DNA of 64,000 nucleotides from Burkholderiales bacterium (GTDB taxonomy: Bacteria; Pseudomonadota; Gammaproteobacteria; Burkholderiales; SG8-39): contig JADLAV010000031.1 in NCBI GenBank assembly GCA_020848075.1, positions 216,840 to 280,839 of the forward strand, in the 5' to 3' direction. Positions 52,869-63,699 of this stretch are shown piece by piece; the first letter of the stretch is position 1, and every line of letters begins with the position of its first letter. A model generated the notes under the pieces. The model had not been told where the DNA came from and made no database searches. It worked only from the letters and a program-made list of their open reading frames with translations. Both the position numbers and the translations under genes were made by a program.

Positions 52869-55229
52869 GTGACCCAATCTGCAAGGAAGGGCGTCGGCGC
52901 GCGCCTCCGCCGCAAGGAGGACGAGCGCTTCCTTCGCGGCCGCGGCGACTATGTCGGCAACATCCGCATGGTCGGGATGCTGGACGTCGCGTTTGTGCGC
53001 TCGCCGGTCGCGCACGCGCGCATCCGCGCGGTGCGGAAGTCGCCCGGGCTCGAGAGCGTCGTCTTCACCATCGACGATCTCACCGGCGTGAAGCCGATTG
53101 TCGCCAATTCGGCGCTCAAGGGCTTCAAGTCGGCGCCGCAACACGTCCTCGCTCGGGACAAGGTGCGCCAGGTCGGCGAGTTGATCGCGATGTGCGTGGC
53201 GCCGAGCCGCGCGGAGGCCGAGGATATCGCGACGCAAGTCGAGCTCGACCTCGAGGAGCTGCCCGCGGTCGTCGACATGGTGGCGGCAATCGAGCCGGGC
53301 GGGCCACGCGTGCACGAGGAATGGTCGGACAACGTCGTGCTCGAGACGCTCGTCGACGACGATCTGAGCACCATCCGGGCGAACGCGGCGATCAAGGTGC
53401 AGCGGAGGATCCGTACCGCGCGGCAGTGCATGTCGCCGATGGAAGGCCGCGGCGTCGTGGCGCACTACGACCGGCGCCTCGATCAGCTCACCGTCCACTC
53501 CGCGGCGCAGATGCCGCACATCAACCGCGCCGGGCTCTCGGAGTGCCTTGGCATCGACCAGGGCCGCATCCGCGTCGTCGCGCCCGATGTGGGCGGCGGC
53601 TTTGGCTACAAAGGCATCCTTCTCCCCGAGGAGGTCTGCCTCGGCTGGCTCGCGATGATGCTCGGGCGGCCGGTGCGCTGGCTGGAAGACCGCTTCGAGC
53701 AGCTCGCCGCGAACGCCAACTGCCGCGAGCACTATTACGACATTACCGGGTACGCAACTGCCGACGGTCGGCTCCTCGCGATCGACTGCGAGGCGATCGT
53801 CGATTCGGGGGCGTACTCGTCGTACCCGTTCTCGGCGTGCCTCGAGGCAGCGCAGGTCAGCTCGATCCTGCCGGGACCGTACCGCATGGATGGATACCGC
53901 TGCCGCACCTGGTCGGCGGCAACCAACAAGCCGCCGATCCTCCCGTATCGCGGCGTCGCGCGCACCGGCGTTTGCTTCGCACTCGAGCTCGTGGTGGACG
54001 CGATCGCGCGCGCGGCTGGAAAAGAGCCGTACGAGGTGCGCCTCGCGTGCCTGGTACCGCCCGAGGCGATGCCGTTCGTCAACATAACGAAGAAGTTCTT
54101 CGACAGCGGCGACTATCCTGAGGCGCTCCGACGCGCCGTGAGGGTGCTCGACCTGCCGAAATGGCGCGAACGGCAGAAGCGCGGCGAGCCGGATGGCCGG
54201 CGCGTCGGCGTAGGACTCGCGATCTTCTGCGAGCAGGGTGCACACGGCACCAGCGTCTATCACGGCTGGGGCATCCCGATGGTGCCGGGGCACGAGCAGT
54301 GCACCGCGCGCCTATCGCCCGACGGCGTGCTGGAGCTGCGCATAGGCGCACACTCGCACGGCCAGGGGCTCGAGACCACCCTCGCGCAGGTCGCGCACGA
54401 GATCCTCGGCGTCGATCCCGACAACGTGCGCCTCATCCACGGCGACACGGCGCTCACACCGTACTCGACCGGCACCTGGGGCTCGCGCTGCATGGTGATG
54501 TCGGGCGGCGCGGTCGCGACCGCATGTAAGGAGATCGAAAAGCGCGTGCGCGCCATCGCCGGCAAGCTGATGGAGGTGGCAGGCGACGACCTGGTGCTCG
54601 AGGCCGGGCGCGTGCGCGTCGCCGGTACCGACCGGTCGATGTCGCTAGCCGAAGTCGCGCATGTCTGGTACCGCGCACCGCAGCTCCTGCCCGCCGACGT
54701 CGACCCGGCGGGGCTCGAGACCACGGCGGGCTACAAGGCAGTCCGCGACAGCGGGACGTTCAGCTACGCATGCCACGCGTGCGCGGTTGCCGTAGACACC
54801 GAGCTCGGGACGATCGAGATCCTCGACTACGTGGTCGTCGAGGACGGCGGCACGCTCGTGAATCCGATGATCGTCGACGGGCAGGTGTTCGGCGGCACGG
54901 CGCAGGGTATCGGCACCGCACTCTACGAGGAGATGCCCTTCGACGCCCAGGGGCAACCGCTCGCGTCGACGCTCGCGGACTACATGTTGCCCGGCGCGAC
55001 CGAGGTGCCGACGATCCGCATCGAGCACATCGAGACCCCGTCGCCGCTCTCCTACTTCGGCCAGAAGGGCATTGGCGAGGGCGGCGCGATTGCCCCGCCC
55101 GCTGCGATCACGAACGCGGTGAACGACGCGCTCGCCGATCTCGGCGTCGAGATGCTCGAGAGCCCGATAACGCCGCGACGGCTGCTCACGGCACTCGCAG
55201 CGGCGCGTGCGAGGCGCGGCGCGGGATGA
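52869..55229 (+). CDS. Molybdenum hydroxylase large subunit (xanthine dehydrogenase/CoxL family)
   Basis: 786 residues from GTG 52869. Molybdopterin-binding blocks are VVAPDVGGGFGYKG and GGAVATACKEIEKRV-type helix, and the catalytic Glu lies in GIGEGGAIAPPAA near the C-terminus. The loop that holds the active-site Cys of CO dehydrogenase (AYRCSFR) reads LPYRGVART, so this is not a CO dehydrogenase but a hydroxylase of an N-heterocycle or aldehyde. It is the first of three overlapping subunit genes (large, FAD, iron-sulfur) joined by ATGA and GTGA overlaps. Maturation factors (XdhC, CoxI) are not in the window. Confidence 0.93.
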   Translation: MTQSARKGVGARLRRKEDERFLRGRGDYVGNIRMVGMLDVAFVRSPVAHARIRAVRKSPGLESVVFTIDDLTGVKPIVANSALKGFKSAPQHVLARDKVRQVGELIAMCVAPSRAEAEDIATQVELDLEELPAVVDMVAAIEPGGPRVHEEWSDNVVLETLVDDDLSTIRANAAIKVQRRIRTARQCMSPMEGRGVVAHYDRRLDQLTVHSAAQMPHINRAGLSECLGIDQGRIRVVAPDVGGGFGYKGILLPEEVCLGWLAMMLGRPVRWLEDRFEQLAANANCREHYYDITGYATADGRLLAIDCEAIVDSGAYSSYPFSACLEAAQVSSILPGPYRMDGYRCRTWSAATNKPPILPYRGVARTGVCFALELVVDAIARAAGKEPYEVRLACLVPPEAMPFVNITKKFFDSGDYPEALRRAVRVLDLPKWRERQKRGEPDGRRVGVGLAIFCEQGAHGTSVYHGWGIPMVPGHEQCTARLSPDGVLELRIGAHSHGQGLETTLAQVAHEILGVDPDNVRLIHGDTALTPYSTGTWGSRCMVMSGGAVATACKEIEKRVRAIAGKLMEVAGDDLVLEAGRVRVAGTDRSMSLAEVAHVWYRAPQLLPADVDPAGLETTAGYKAVRDSGTFSYACHACAVAVDTELGTIEILDYVVVEDGGTLVNPMIVDGQVFGGTAQGIGTALYEEMPFDAQGQPLASTLADYMLPGATEVPTIRIEHIETPSPLSYFGQKGIGEGGAIAPPAAITNAVNDALADLGVEMLESPITPRRLLTALAAARARRGAG

Positions 55230-56029
55230 AAGCGCCGCGGTTCGCGTACGAAAAGCCGCAGTCGCTGGATGCGGCGATCCGGCTCCTCGCCGACGGCGGA
55301 GACGGCGCGAAGCTGATTGCCGGGGGCCAGTCGCTCGGGCCCATCCTCAATTTCCGGCTCGCGCAGCCAGAGCTATTGATCGACATCCGGACGTTGCCGG
55401 AACTTCGCACCGTCCGCGACGAGGGCGACGCAGTCTTTCTCGGGGCTGGCACGACGCACGCCGCGATCGAGGATGGCCGCGTCTGCGACCCGACCCGCGG
55501 ACTTCTGTCCGCGGTGGCGCGCACGATCGCCTACCGGGCGGTGCGCAATCGCGGCACGCTAGGCGGCAGCCTCGCGCACGCCGACCCGGCCGCCGACTGG
55601 GTGAACTTGATGGCGCTGCTCGACGCCGAGATCGTCGCGCGGGGCCCCAGCGGCGAGCGGCGGCTTCACGCCGCGGCGTTTGTGCGCGGCCCGCTGACCA
55701 CAGACTTGGCTGCCGACGAGATCATCACCGGCGTTAGCGTCCGAAAGCTGTCGGGCCGGGCCCGCTGGGGCCAGTACAAGTTCAACCGCAAGCCCGGCGA
55801 GTTCGCGGAGGCGATCGGCGGGTTCGTCCATGACCCGGAGCTCGGGATGGCGCGCGCGCTGGTCGGCGCGATCGGCGACGCACCGTACGTCGTCGCCGAC
55901 GCCATGCGCCTCGATGAGCCTGCGATGCACGATGCGGTCTCGCGCGCCGGGTTTGCGGATGGGACCTACGAGCATCAGATTCATTTCGCCGCGCTGAAGC
56001 GCGCGACCGCACAGGCGCGTGGCGCGTGA
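55226..56029 (+). CDS. Molybdenum hydroxylase FAD-binding subunit (CoxM type)
   Basis: 267 residues. FAD-binding signatures are AGGQSLGPILNFRLA (residues 33-47) and RNRGTLGGSLAHADPAADW. The enzyme passes electrons from the iron-sulfur subunit to its acceptor. ATG overlaps the large-subunit stop by four bases, and the iron-sulfur subunit gene overlaps its own stop in turn. Confidence 0.94.
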   Translation: MKAPRFAYEKPQSLDAAIRLLADGGDGAKLIAGGQSLGPILNFRLAQPELLIDIRTLPELRTVRDEGDAVFLGAGTTHAAIEDGRVCDPTRGLLSAVARTIAYRAVRNRGTLGGSLAHADPAADWVNLMALLDAEIVARGPSGERRLHAAAFVRGPLTTDLAADEIITGVSVRKLSGRARWGQYKFNRKPGEFAEAIGGFVHDPELGMARALVGAIGDAPYVVADAMRLDEPAMHDAVSRAGFADGTYEHQIHFAALKRATAQARGA

Positions 56030-56502
56030 CGATGACTCTCTCGCTGTCGGTCAACGGCACGCCGGTGGAGGCGCAAGTCGAGCCGCGCACGAGTCTCGCC
56101 GATGCCCTGCGCGAACACCTTATGCTCACCGGTACGAACGTGGGCTGCGAACACGGTGTCTGCGGCGCCTGCACCGTGCTGATCGACGGCGCGCCAGCGC
56201 GTTCCTGCATCACTCTCGCCGTCGCCTGCGACGGCGCCGACGTGCGCACGATCGAGGGCCTCGACGAGGATCCGGTCGCCACCGCCCTGCGCGAGGCGTT
56301 CGCGGCGGAGCACGCGCTCCAGTGCGGCTACTGCACGCCCGGCATGCTCGTGACCGCGCGCGACATCGTCCTGCGGCTCCCCGACGCAGGCGAGCCGCGC
56401 GTGCGCGAAGAACTCGCGGGCAATCTCTGCCGGTGCACGGGCTATGTCGGGATCGTGCGCGCGATCCTGCGCGTGCTCGCGGAGCGGAAGACCGCTGGGT
56501 GA
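56026..56502 (+). CDS. Molybdenum hydroxylase [2Fe-2S] subunit (CoxS type)
   Basis: 158 residues from GTG 56026. The plant-type cluster is ligated by C41, C46, C49 and C61 (VGCEHGVCGACTVL ... SC), the second cluster by Cys in QCGYCTPGM and CRCTGY, as in all small subunits of this family. It is the third gene of the hydroxylase operon; a truncated PhnD-like fragment overlaps its stop. Confidence 0.95.
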   Translation: MTMTLSLSVNGTPVEAQVEPRTSLADALREHLMLTGTNVGCEHGVCGACTVLIDGAPARSCITLAVACDGADVRTIEGLDEDPVATALREAFAAEHALQCGYCTPGMLVTARDIVLRLPDAGEPRVREELAGNLCRCTGYVGIVRAILRVLAERKTAG

Positions 56503-56678
56503 CGCCGCTCGCAAACGCGCGGATGTACTCGGTTACGGCGGCGGCAAAGGCCGCCTGGCGCGAAGTCATCGCTTGGGCGCTCGCGCGCGCTGGGGTCGCG
56601 GCCAATTTCGTCGACCATGACCCGCCGAAGCTCCTGTCGGAGCTGTGGGCACGCGACGACCTGGGCGCTGTGATCTAG
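56499..56678 (+). pseudogene. N-terminal fragment of a PhnD-like ABC substrate-binding protein
   Basis: A GTG overlapping the iron-sulfur subunit stop opens a 59-residue frame: TPLANARMYSVTAAAKAAW, then REVIAWALARAGV, NFVDHDPPKLLSELWARDDLG and a TAG. This is the start of the phosphate/phosphonate-type (PhnD/SsuA/transferrin family) binding proteins, which continue for another 200 residues and more with a MCG(L/F)P motif just after this point. The rest is missing: only 44 bp separate the stop from the convergent gntR gene. It is best read as a gene cut by a deletion, still translationally coupled to the operon. Confidence 0.75.
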
Positions 56679-56722
56679 GTCAAACCGGTCCCTCATAGAA
56701 GGAGGGGTGGCGGGCCTGACAT

Positions 56723-57553
56723 TCAGCGCCGCCGCCCCGCGATCAGCTCGATATCGAGGTGCACCACGTCGCCGCGATACACAATCTCCCCGACGTAGAT
56801 CGCGACACCGGCCCGGTCGGTGACGACGCAGTGCGCCTCGACTGTCGGCGCGTTCAGGGCGATTCGCAGGCAGCGCGCCGTTTCGACGTCGGCGGCGCCC
56901 ACCGACAGGGTCTGGTGGGCGCGGGCGATCGCCCGGCCATTCAGGCGGGCCAGCACCGCCAGCGCAGGGTGCATCGCGAATTGCTTCGCCGCCTTGCGAT
57001 GGAGCGACTGCGCCACATGCACGCTGGCGAGCGCGTAGGGCTCCTTGCCGCGCGTCTGCACCGAGCGCAGATAGACGTATGCGGGCGCCGGGACGCCGTC
57101 CTCGGGGCCGATGCGCGGCGGAGGCGGGCTGGATGCGCGTAGCAGATGCGGCACGTTGTCGCGGATCGGCTCGATCAGGCTCTCCCAGTCGGTGGCGAGC
57201 CGCAGCCAGCGGTCGTTCGCGACCGTCCCGATGACGAACGTCCCCTTGCCCTGGTGCGCGCGCAGCAGACCTTCGCGCGCGAGGAGCTCAATCGCCTGCC
57301 GCACTGTGACGCGCGCGACCCGGAACTCACGCTGCAGGGCCTGGATCGTCGTGATGCGGCCGCCCACCGGCCAGCGGCCTTCCCGAATGCGTCGCCGCAG
57401 CGTGGAGGCGACCTGGAGGTAGCGCGGCACACGCTGCTCGGCGGAGCGCGCGCTGCCTTTGCTGATGCGCCGTGTCGCGATCATGACGGGCGATTCTGCC
57501 GCCGACGATGGCGCAGCGCAACCCACGCGGTGGGTGAATTGCCTTTTGAGCAT
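56723..57553 (-). CDS. GntR/HutC-family transcriptional regulator
   Basis: 276 residues. The GntR winged helix is at about residues 45-105 ([20 protein letters not shown], then [31 protein letters not shown]) and the C-terminal UTRA ligand domain follows. The regulator probably responds to an intermediate of the pathway encoded around it. The first ATG is 57553 without a clear RBS; ATG 57484 would give a 253-residue protein close to typical HutC length. A near-perfect palindrome lies 15 bp upstream, suggesting autoregulation and control of the divergent PLP-enzyme gene. Confidence 0.9.
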   Translation of the reverse strand: MLKRQFTHRVGCAAPSSAAESPVMIATRRISKGSARSAEQRVPRYLQVASTLRRRIREGRWPVGGRITTIQALQREFRVARVTVRQAIELLAREGLLRAHQGKGTFVIGTVANDRWLRLATDWESLIEPIRDNVPHLLRASSPPPPRIGPEDGVPAPAYVYLRSVQTRGKEPYALASVHVAQSLHRKAAKQFAMHPALAVLARLNGRAIARAHQTLSVGAADVETARCLRIALNAPTVEAHCVVTDRAGVAIYVGEIVYRGDVVHLDIELIAGRRR

Positions 57554-57567
57554 AGTTATGTGAGACT

Positions 57568-57585
57568 AGTCCTAGAAATAGGACC
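57568..57585. promoter_or_regulatory. Probable GntR operator in the gntR / PLP-enzyme divergent promoter
   Basis: AGTCCTAGAAATAGGACC is an inverted repeat (GTCCTA / TAGGAC around four bases), fitting GGTNCTANNNNTAGNACC with one mismatch at the outer base. It lies between gntR and the PLP-enzyme gene, 15 and 40 bp from their starts. The same pattern recurs at 63623-63640. Confidence 0.65.
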
Positions 57586-57625
57586 ATTGGACGATAACAC
57601 TGCACCGAGCCGGCAAGCGCTGGAG

Positions 57626-59119
<1,494 letters not shown>

Positions 59120-59141
59120 CGGCGCCGGAGGAGACCTCAAC

Positions 59142-60113
59142 ATGGGCGGAGGAGCGGACGTCAGGAGCTACCACGAGCTGCGCAAGGCCACGGCCGCGCG
59201 CGACCGCGGCCTGCGCGAGAAGGTCATGTCCCTCGAGGAGGCTGCCTCTCTCGTCAACGACGGCGACCACGTCGCGATCGGCGGCTGTACCATGTCCCGC
59301 ACGCCATTCGCCATGATCTGGGGGCTGATCCGCGCGCGGCGCCGGAAGCTCAAGGTGTCGCGCTCAATCGTCTCGACCGAGGGCGACCTGCTGTTCGCCT
59401 CCGGCGCCGCCGACCACATCATGACCAGCTGGTTCAGCCAGGGCATCGTGTGGGGCGTCTCGAAGGTGATGCGTCACTACACCGAGAAGAAGCTCGCGCA
59501 CTTCGAGGAGTGGAGCCACATGTCGATGGGGCTGCGTTACCGCGCCGGCGCGATGGGGATCCCGTTCATGGCGACGCGCGCCATGGTCGGCTCGGACGTC
59601 GGCCGCGAGGTAGCCGACAAGGTGAAGCCAATGACCTGCCCCTTCACCGGCGAACCGTTGCTGCTGCTGCCCGCACTCAATCCGGATGTGGCGCTGATCC
59701 ATGTACAACGCGCCGACCGCTACGGCAACGCGCAGATGGACGGGCTGCAGTTCATGGACATCGACATCGCGATGGCGGCAAACCGGGTGATCCTCACCAC
59801 CGAGCGCCTGATCTCGAACGACCAAATCCGCCGCACGCCCGACCAAACGCGGATCCCGTTCTTCACCGTGGACGCGGTGGTCGAGGTGCCCTACGGAGCC
59901 GCGCCGCACGAATGCTACGGCCTGTACGAGCCGTTCTTCGATCACCTGGACTACTACGCCGGCCTGGTCGCCAAGGATGCGGCGGAGTCCGCGCGGAACT
60001 ACCTCGACGAGTACTACCACGAGCCGGCGACCTGGGCCGACTACCTCGTCAAGATCGGCATGCATTCGGTTCTCGACGCGAGCCGGCGCGGCAGGAGCAT
60101 CTTCAATGACTGA
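59142..60113 (+). CDS. CoA-transferase subunit A (glutaconate CoA-transferase type)
   Basis: 323 residues of the family I CoA-transferase alpha subunit: DGDHVAIGGCTMSRTPFAMIWGLIRARR, then STEGDLLFASGAADHIMTS, and NPDVALIHVQRADRYGNAQMDG. It resembles GctA and IpdA. The beta-subunit gene overlaps its end by eight bases. It probably moves CoA between a carboxylic-acid intermediate and an acyl-CoA. Confidence 0.9.
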   Translation: MGGGADVRSYHELRKATAARDRGLREKVMSLEEAASLVNDGDHVAIGGCTMSRTPFAMIWGLIRARRRKLKVSRSIVSTEGDLLFASGAADHIMTSWFSQGIVWGVSKVMRHYTEKKLAHFEEWSHMSMGLRYRAGAMGIPFMATRAMVGSDVGREVADKVKPMTCPFTGEPLLLLPALNPDVALIHVQRADRYGNAQMDGLQFMDIDIAMAANRVILTTERLISNDQIRRTPDQTRIPFFTVDAVVEVPYGAAPHECYGLYEPFFDHLDYYAGLVAKDAAESARNYLDEYYHEPATWADYLVKIGMHSVLDASRRGRSIFND

Positions 60114-60876
60114 GCACGCGAGCTACACTGCCTCAGAGTTGCTCGCGGTCATGGCCGCGCGGCTCCTTAAGGACGGCCAGACGGTGTTCGCCGGCGTGGG
60201 TGTCCCACTGCTCGCGGCCACCCTCGCACAGCGGTTGCACGCCCCGACGCTGACGATCCTTTTCGAAGGGGGCGTGATCGGGCCGTTCATCGTACCCGGC
60301 GAGCTGCCGCCGTCGACCAACGAGCAGCGTTGCACGCGCCGCGCCAACATGGTCCTGCCGATTACCGACGTGCTCCTCCTGCTCCAGCGCGGCTACGTCG
60401 ACGTCGGCTTCATGGGCGGGGCGCAGATCGACCGTTTCGGCAACCTGAACAGCTCGTTCATCGGCGATCCGCGGTCGCCGACGATCCGCCTGCCGGGGAC
60501 CGGCGGGGGCAACGACATCGCCTCGCTCGCGCAGATGATCGTGGCGATGAAGCACGAGAAGCGCCGCTTCGTCCCGAAAGTGGACTTCATCACCAGCCCG
60601 GGCTTCATCGAGGGACACAAGACGCGTGCCGAGCGGGGTCTCATCTCCGGCGGCATGTGGCGCGTAGTCACTGACCTCGCACTGATGGGCTTCGACCAGA
60701 CCACGCGCGAGATGACCGTGCTCGCACTGCATCCTGGCGTGAGCGCGGAGCAGGTGCAAGATGCGACCGGCTTCGATCTGCACATCGACCAGCGCGTCGA
60801 GCGGACTGCTCCGCCGCACGAGGACGAGCTCGCAGCGCTGCGCAAGCTCGATCCCGAGCGGGTTTACACGGCCTGA
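60106..60876 (+). CDS. CoA-transferase subunit B
   Basis: 256 residues. GQTVFAGVGVPLLAATLAQRLHAPTLTILFEGGVIGPF holds the candidate catalytic Glu (in EGG), and ISGGMWRVVTDLALMGFDQTTREMTVL the later strands of the GctB/IpdB type. ATG 60106 overlaps the A-subunit stop region. With subunit A it forms a heteromeric glutaconate-CoA-transferase-like enzyme. Confidence 0.92.
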   Translation: MTEHASYTASELLAVMAARLLKDGQTVFAGVGVPLLAATLAQRLHAPTLTILFEGGVIGPFIVPGELPPSTNEQRCTRRANMVLPITDVLLLLQRGYVDVGFMGGAQIDRFGNLNSSFIGDPRSPTIRLPGTGGGNDIASLAQMIVAMKHEKRRFVPKVDFITSPGFIEGHKTRAERGLISGGMWRVVTDLALMGFDQTTREMTVLALHPGVSAEQVQDATGFDLHIDQRVERTAPPHEDELAALRKLDPERVYTA

Positions 60877-60897
60877 GAAGGTGCAATCATCGCGATG

Positions 60898-60919
60898 AAG
60901 CCGAGGGCTTCTCGGCTTT
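60898..60919 (+). terminator. Hairpin with T-run after the CoA-transferase genes
   Basis: AAGCCGAG (60898-60905) pairs perfectly with CTCGGCTT (60911-60918) across a 5-nt loop, followed by TTTG. It would act as a weak intrinsic terminator between the CoA-transferase and LLM genes. Confidence 0.5.
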
Positions 60920-60977
60920 GAAGAGAATAATGGGGGCACGTGCCCTCGAATCGTGGAAAACTGAGAGGTCACGACCG

Positions 60978-61925
60978 ATGGCAAAGACCGTGTACGGTGT
61001 CGCGATGCGAAACTTCACGCGCTACCCGGAGATGCCGAGTGCGCAGGCCCTGATGGACTACGGCGTGCGCGCGGAGCGCCTCGGGTACGAGTCGCTGTGG
61101 GCCTGGGACCACATCCTGCTCGGCATCGAGCCGAGCTTTCCGATCATGGAGTCGCTCTCGATCCTGACCGCGGCGGCAGCGCGCACGACTAAGATCCGAC
61201 TCGGCACCGGCATCCTCGTCCTGCCGATGCGCAACCCGGTGATCCTCGCGAAAGAGCTGGCGACCATCGATCACATCTCGAACGGGCGCCTGGTCGTCGG
61301 TGCCGCCGTCGGCTGGTACAAGCGCGAGTTCATGGCGATGGGCGTCGATTTTCATCAGCGCGGCAAGATCATGGAGCAGTCGCTGGAGATCCTGACGCAG
61401 CTATGGACCGAGGACCGCCTTACGGTCGACTTCCCGCCGTATCTGATCAAGGACGCGGTCATGTTCCCGAAGCCCCTGCAGAAGCCGCGTCCGCCACTCC
61501 TCATCGGCGGCTACGTGGAGGCGGTGCTGCGCCGGGCGGCGACGAAGGGCGACGGCTGGCTCACTTACTACTACACGGCGGACAGCTTCGCGTCGAACTG
61601 GGCGAAGATCCGCGGCTTCGCCGAGGAAGCGGGGCGCAACCCTGACGAGCTGCAATCGACTAACCAGTTGCCGATCGTCGTCGGTCCGCGCGCGAAGGTG
61701 GAGGGTCCGATGCGCGAATGGCTGCAGACTGAGTGGGATTACGCGGCGTGGTCCGAGTCCACCGCCGAGAGCGCGATCATGGGTACGGCGGACGAGTGCG
61801 TGGAGCAGCTTCTCAAACACGTGAAGACCGGGGTCGACCGGCTCATCTTCGTGCCGTACCGCTATCAGAACGAGCAGCTCGAGATCATCGCGAAGGAGAT
61901 CATCCCGAAGTTGCAGCAGGCCTAG
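60978..61925 (+). CDS. LLM-class flavin-dependent oxidoreductase
   Basis: 315 residues with the luciferase-like barrel: RAERLGYESLWAWDHILLG, KIRLGTGILVLPMRNPVILAKELATIDHISNGRLVVGAAVGWYKREF, LLIGGYVEAVLRRAATKGDGWL. Such enzymes use FMNH2 or F420 and catalyse monooxygenation, including oxidative ring opening of N-heterocycles in the RutA branch. The start at 60978 has GAGAGG upstream; an in-frame ATG at 60918 lies in the terminator hairpin. Convergent with pxpC by a four-base overlap. Confidence 0.88.
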   Translation: MAKTVYGVAMRNFTRYPEMPSAQALMDYGVRAERLGYESLWAWDHILLGIEPSFPIMESLSILTAAAARTTKIRLGTGILVLPMRNPVILAKELATIDHISNGRLVVGAAVGWYKREFMAMGVDFHQRGKIMEQSLEILTQLWTEDRLTVDFPPYLIKDAVMFPKPLQKPRPPLLIGGYVEAVLRRAATKGDGWLTYYYTADSFASNWAKIRGFAEEAGRNPDELQSTNQLPIVVGPRAKVEGPMREWLQTEWDYAAWSESTAESAIMGTADECVEQLLKHVKTGVDRLIFVPYRYQNEQLEIIAKEIIPKLQQA

Positions 61926-62881
61926 CGCGATCGGCTGGCCAGCTTCTTCCGCAGTGCTGCAAGGCGCGCTTCGAGCTCGCGCCGCGCGGCCTCCGCTTCC
62001 TCCACGCCGACCGCATCGAACGCGATAGTCGTCCCGGGGCGTAACCGCCCGAGCGCAGGCACATCGGCGGAGGCGACGGTGGCGATCTTCGGGTAGCCGC
62101 CGGTCGTGGGGCGGTCGGCGAGCAGCACGATCGGCAGTCCGTTCCCCGGCACCTGGATCGAGCCGGGCGCCGTGCCGTCGGAGACGATGTTGAATCCCTT
62201 CGAGTGCTCCAGCGCCGGACCCTCCAGGCGCATCCCCATTCGATCCGACTGGCGCGACACGGTGTAAGTCGATTCGAGGAACGTCTGCAGCCCGCGCTCG
62301 GTGAAGTGATCGGCCTGCGGCCCGAGGATGACGCGCACGCGCGTCGGCGGCGCAAGGTCCCATGTCGGGGCGCTGCGCTCCGCGCGCACGGGCGCGGTGG
62401 GAAGCGCGAGCGGCAGTGCATCGCCCTTCCTGAGCGGCCGGCCCTCGAGCCCGCCGAGCCCGGCGCGCGGGAAAGTCGCGAGGCTGCCGAGATCGCCCGG
62501 CAGTGCGAAACCGCCTTCGACCGCGAGATACGCGACGAGCGACGTCTCGCATGGACCGATCGTCACCCGATCCCCGCGTGCAAGGCGCACGCTGCGGCCG
62601 GCAGCTACCACATGCTTGTTGCCGCCTGTGGCGATCTCGAGGGAGGCGCCGATCGCCGCGACCCGCACGCTCTCGGCCGCGACCTCGAGCGTCGGCCCGC
62701 GGTAGAACGTCTCCAGCGCGGCGGTGCCGTCTGCGTTGCCGACCAGCGCATTGGCGATGCGGAGGCTCACCCAGTCGAGCGCGCCGGACACCGGGACGCC
62801 GTAGCGCTGCTGCCCCGTCCGACCGAGGTCCTGGAGCATCGCGATGGCGGCCAGGGCGACCACGTGAAGCGTGTCGGTCAC
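61922..62881 (-). CDS. pxpC: 5-oxoprolinase subunit C (PxpC/KipA type)
   Basis: 319 residues from GTG 62881 overlapping the pxpB stop. It has the biotin-dependent carboxyltransferase-like fold: AMLQDLGRTGQQRYGVPVSGALDWVSLRIANALVGN, then IGPCETSLVAYLAVEGGFALP, and QVPGNGLPIVLLADRPTTGGYPKIATVA. PxpA, PxpB and PxpC together hydrolyse 5-oxoproline with ATP in bacteria. Here pxpBC are on the opposite strand to pxpA. Confidence 0.93.
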   Translation of the reverse strand: MTDTLHVVALAAIAMLQDLGRTGQQRYGVPVSGALDWVSLRIANALVGNADGTAALETFYRGPTLEVAAESVRVAAIGASLEIATGGNKHVVAAGRSVRLARGDRVTIGPCETSLVAYLAVEGGFALPGDLGSLATFPRAGLGGLEGRPLRKGDALPLALPTAPVRAERSAPTWDLAPPTRVRVILGPQADHFTERGLQTFLESTYTVSRQSDRMGMRLEGPALEHSKGFNIVSDGTAPGSIQVPGNGLPIVLLADRPTTGGYPKIATVASADVPALGRLRPGTTIAFDAVGVEEAEAARRELEARLAALRKKLASRSR

Positions 62882-63603
62882 GCGCCCTCGGATTCGAGCT
62901 CGAGCCTGCCGGTTGCGGCCTGTGCGGCGAGGCGATCGAACTCTGCCATGCCGATGGGCGCGAAGCGCACCTTGTCGCCGGGCGCGAGCACAGCCGGCGG
63001 CCGACTCGTGCGGTTCCATAACGCTGCCGGCGTACGGCCGAGGATGTGCCAGCCGCCCGGACTCGCGAGCGTGTAGACTGCGGTCATCGCGGTCGCGATC
63101 GCCACCGACCCGGCCGGCACCTGCGTACGCGGGCTCTCGCGCCGCGGCAGCGCGAGCCGTGCGGGCAAGTCGCCCATGTAAGGGTAACCGGGCAGGAACC
63201 CGATCATGTAGACATGGTAGGTCGTGGCACTGTGATGTTCGATCACCTCTGCCGGCGCGAGACCGGTGCGGGTCGCCACCTCCTCCAAGTCGAGGGCGAA
63301 CCGCGGGTCGTAGCAGACGGGGATGGTCCAGCGCCGTGCCACGGGCTTCACGCCTTCCAGCCCGGCGGCGAGCGGGACAATCGCGTCCGCGAGTGCCGCA
63401 TGCGTGGTCCGCACCGGATCGTAGTGCACCATCAGCGAGCGGAAGGTGGGAAGCAGCTCGACGACGCCGGGAAGGCGCTCGCGCGCGACGCGATCATGGA
63501 GTGCGAGCACCCGCTCGCTGGTTGCGCGGTCGATGCGCTCGCCGAATTCCACTGCAAGCGCGGTGTCGCCGTTCGGTAGCAATCTCACCTGGGGACCGGA
63601 CAC
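62878..63603 (-). CDS. pxpB: 5-oxoprolinase subunit B (PxpB/KipI type)
   Basis: 241 residues from GTG 63603; an ATG at 63642 would add 13 residues but lies at the edge of the operator palindrome. The domain begins RLLPNGDTALAVEFGERID and has PVCYDPRFALDLEEVA, YMIGFLPGYPYMGDLP and GSVAIATAMTAVYTLASPGGWHILGRTP, all characteristic. KipI-type proteins also inhibit histidine kinases in Bacillus, but the pairing with pxpC and pxpA points to 5-oxoprolinase. The start choice is uncertain. Confidence 0.9.
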   Translation of the reverse strand: MSGPQVRLLPNGDTALAVEFGERIDRATSERVLALHDRVARERLPGVVELLPTFRSLMVHYDPVRTTHAALADAIVPLAAGLEGVKPVARRWTIPVCYDPRFALDLEEVATRTGLAPAEVIEHHSATTYHVYMIGFLPGYPYMGDLPARLALPRRESPRTQVPAGSVAIATAMTAVYTLASPGGWHILGRTPAALWNRTSRPPAVLAPGDKVRFAPIGMAEFDRLAAQAATGRLELESEGA

Positions 63604-63622
63604 TCGCTGCACTGGTGTGAAT

Positions 63623-63640
63623 GGTTCTAAATATAGTACC
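63623..63640. promoter_or_regulatory. Probable GntR operator between pxpB and pxpA
   Basis: GGTTCTAAATATAGTACC fits GGTNCTANNNNTAGNACC at every defined position. It lies in an AT-rich stretch between the divergent pxpB and pxpA genes, 60 bp from the pxpA start. It repeats the pattern found at 57568-57585 next to gntR. Confidence 0.65.
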
Positions 63641-63699
63641 ATACGCAACAACTCGTCCGCCGCGGCGCGGGCGATGCCCCATCGAGCGGAGACCCGACT

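Noticed and set aside
52869-55229. CO dehydrogenase large subunit
   Set aside because: The active-site Cys motif of form I CoxL is absent (LPYRGVART at that place), so only general Mo-hydroxylase membership is supported.
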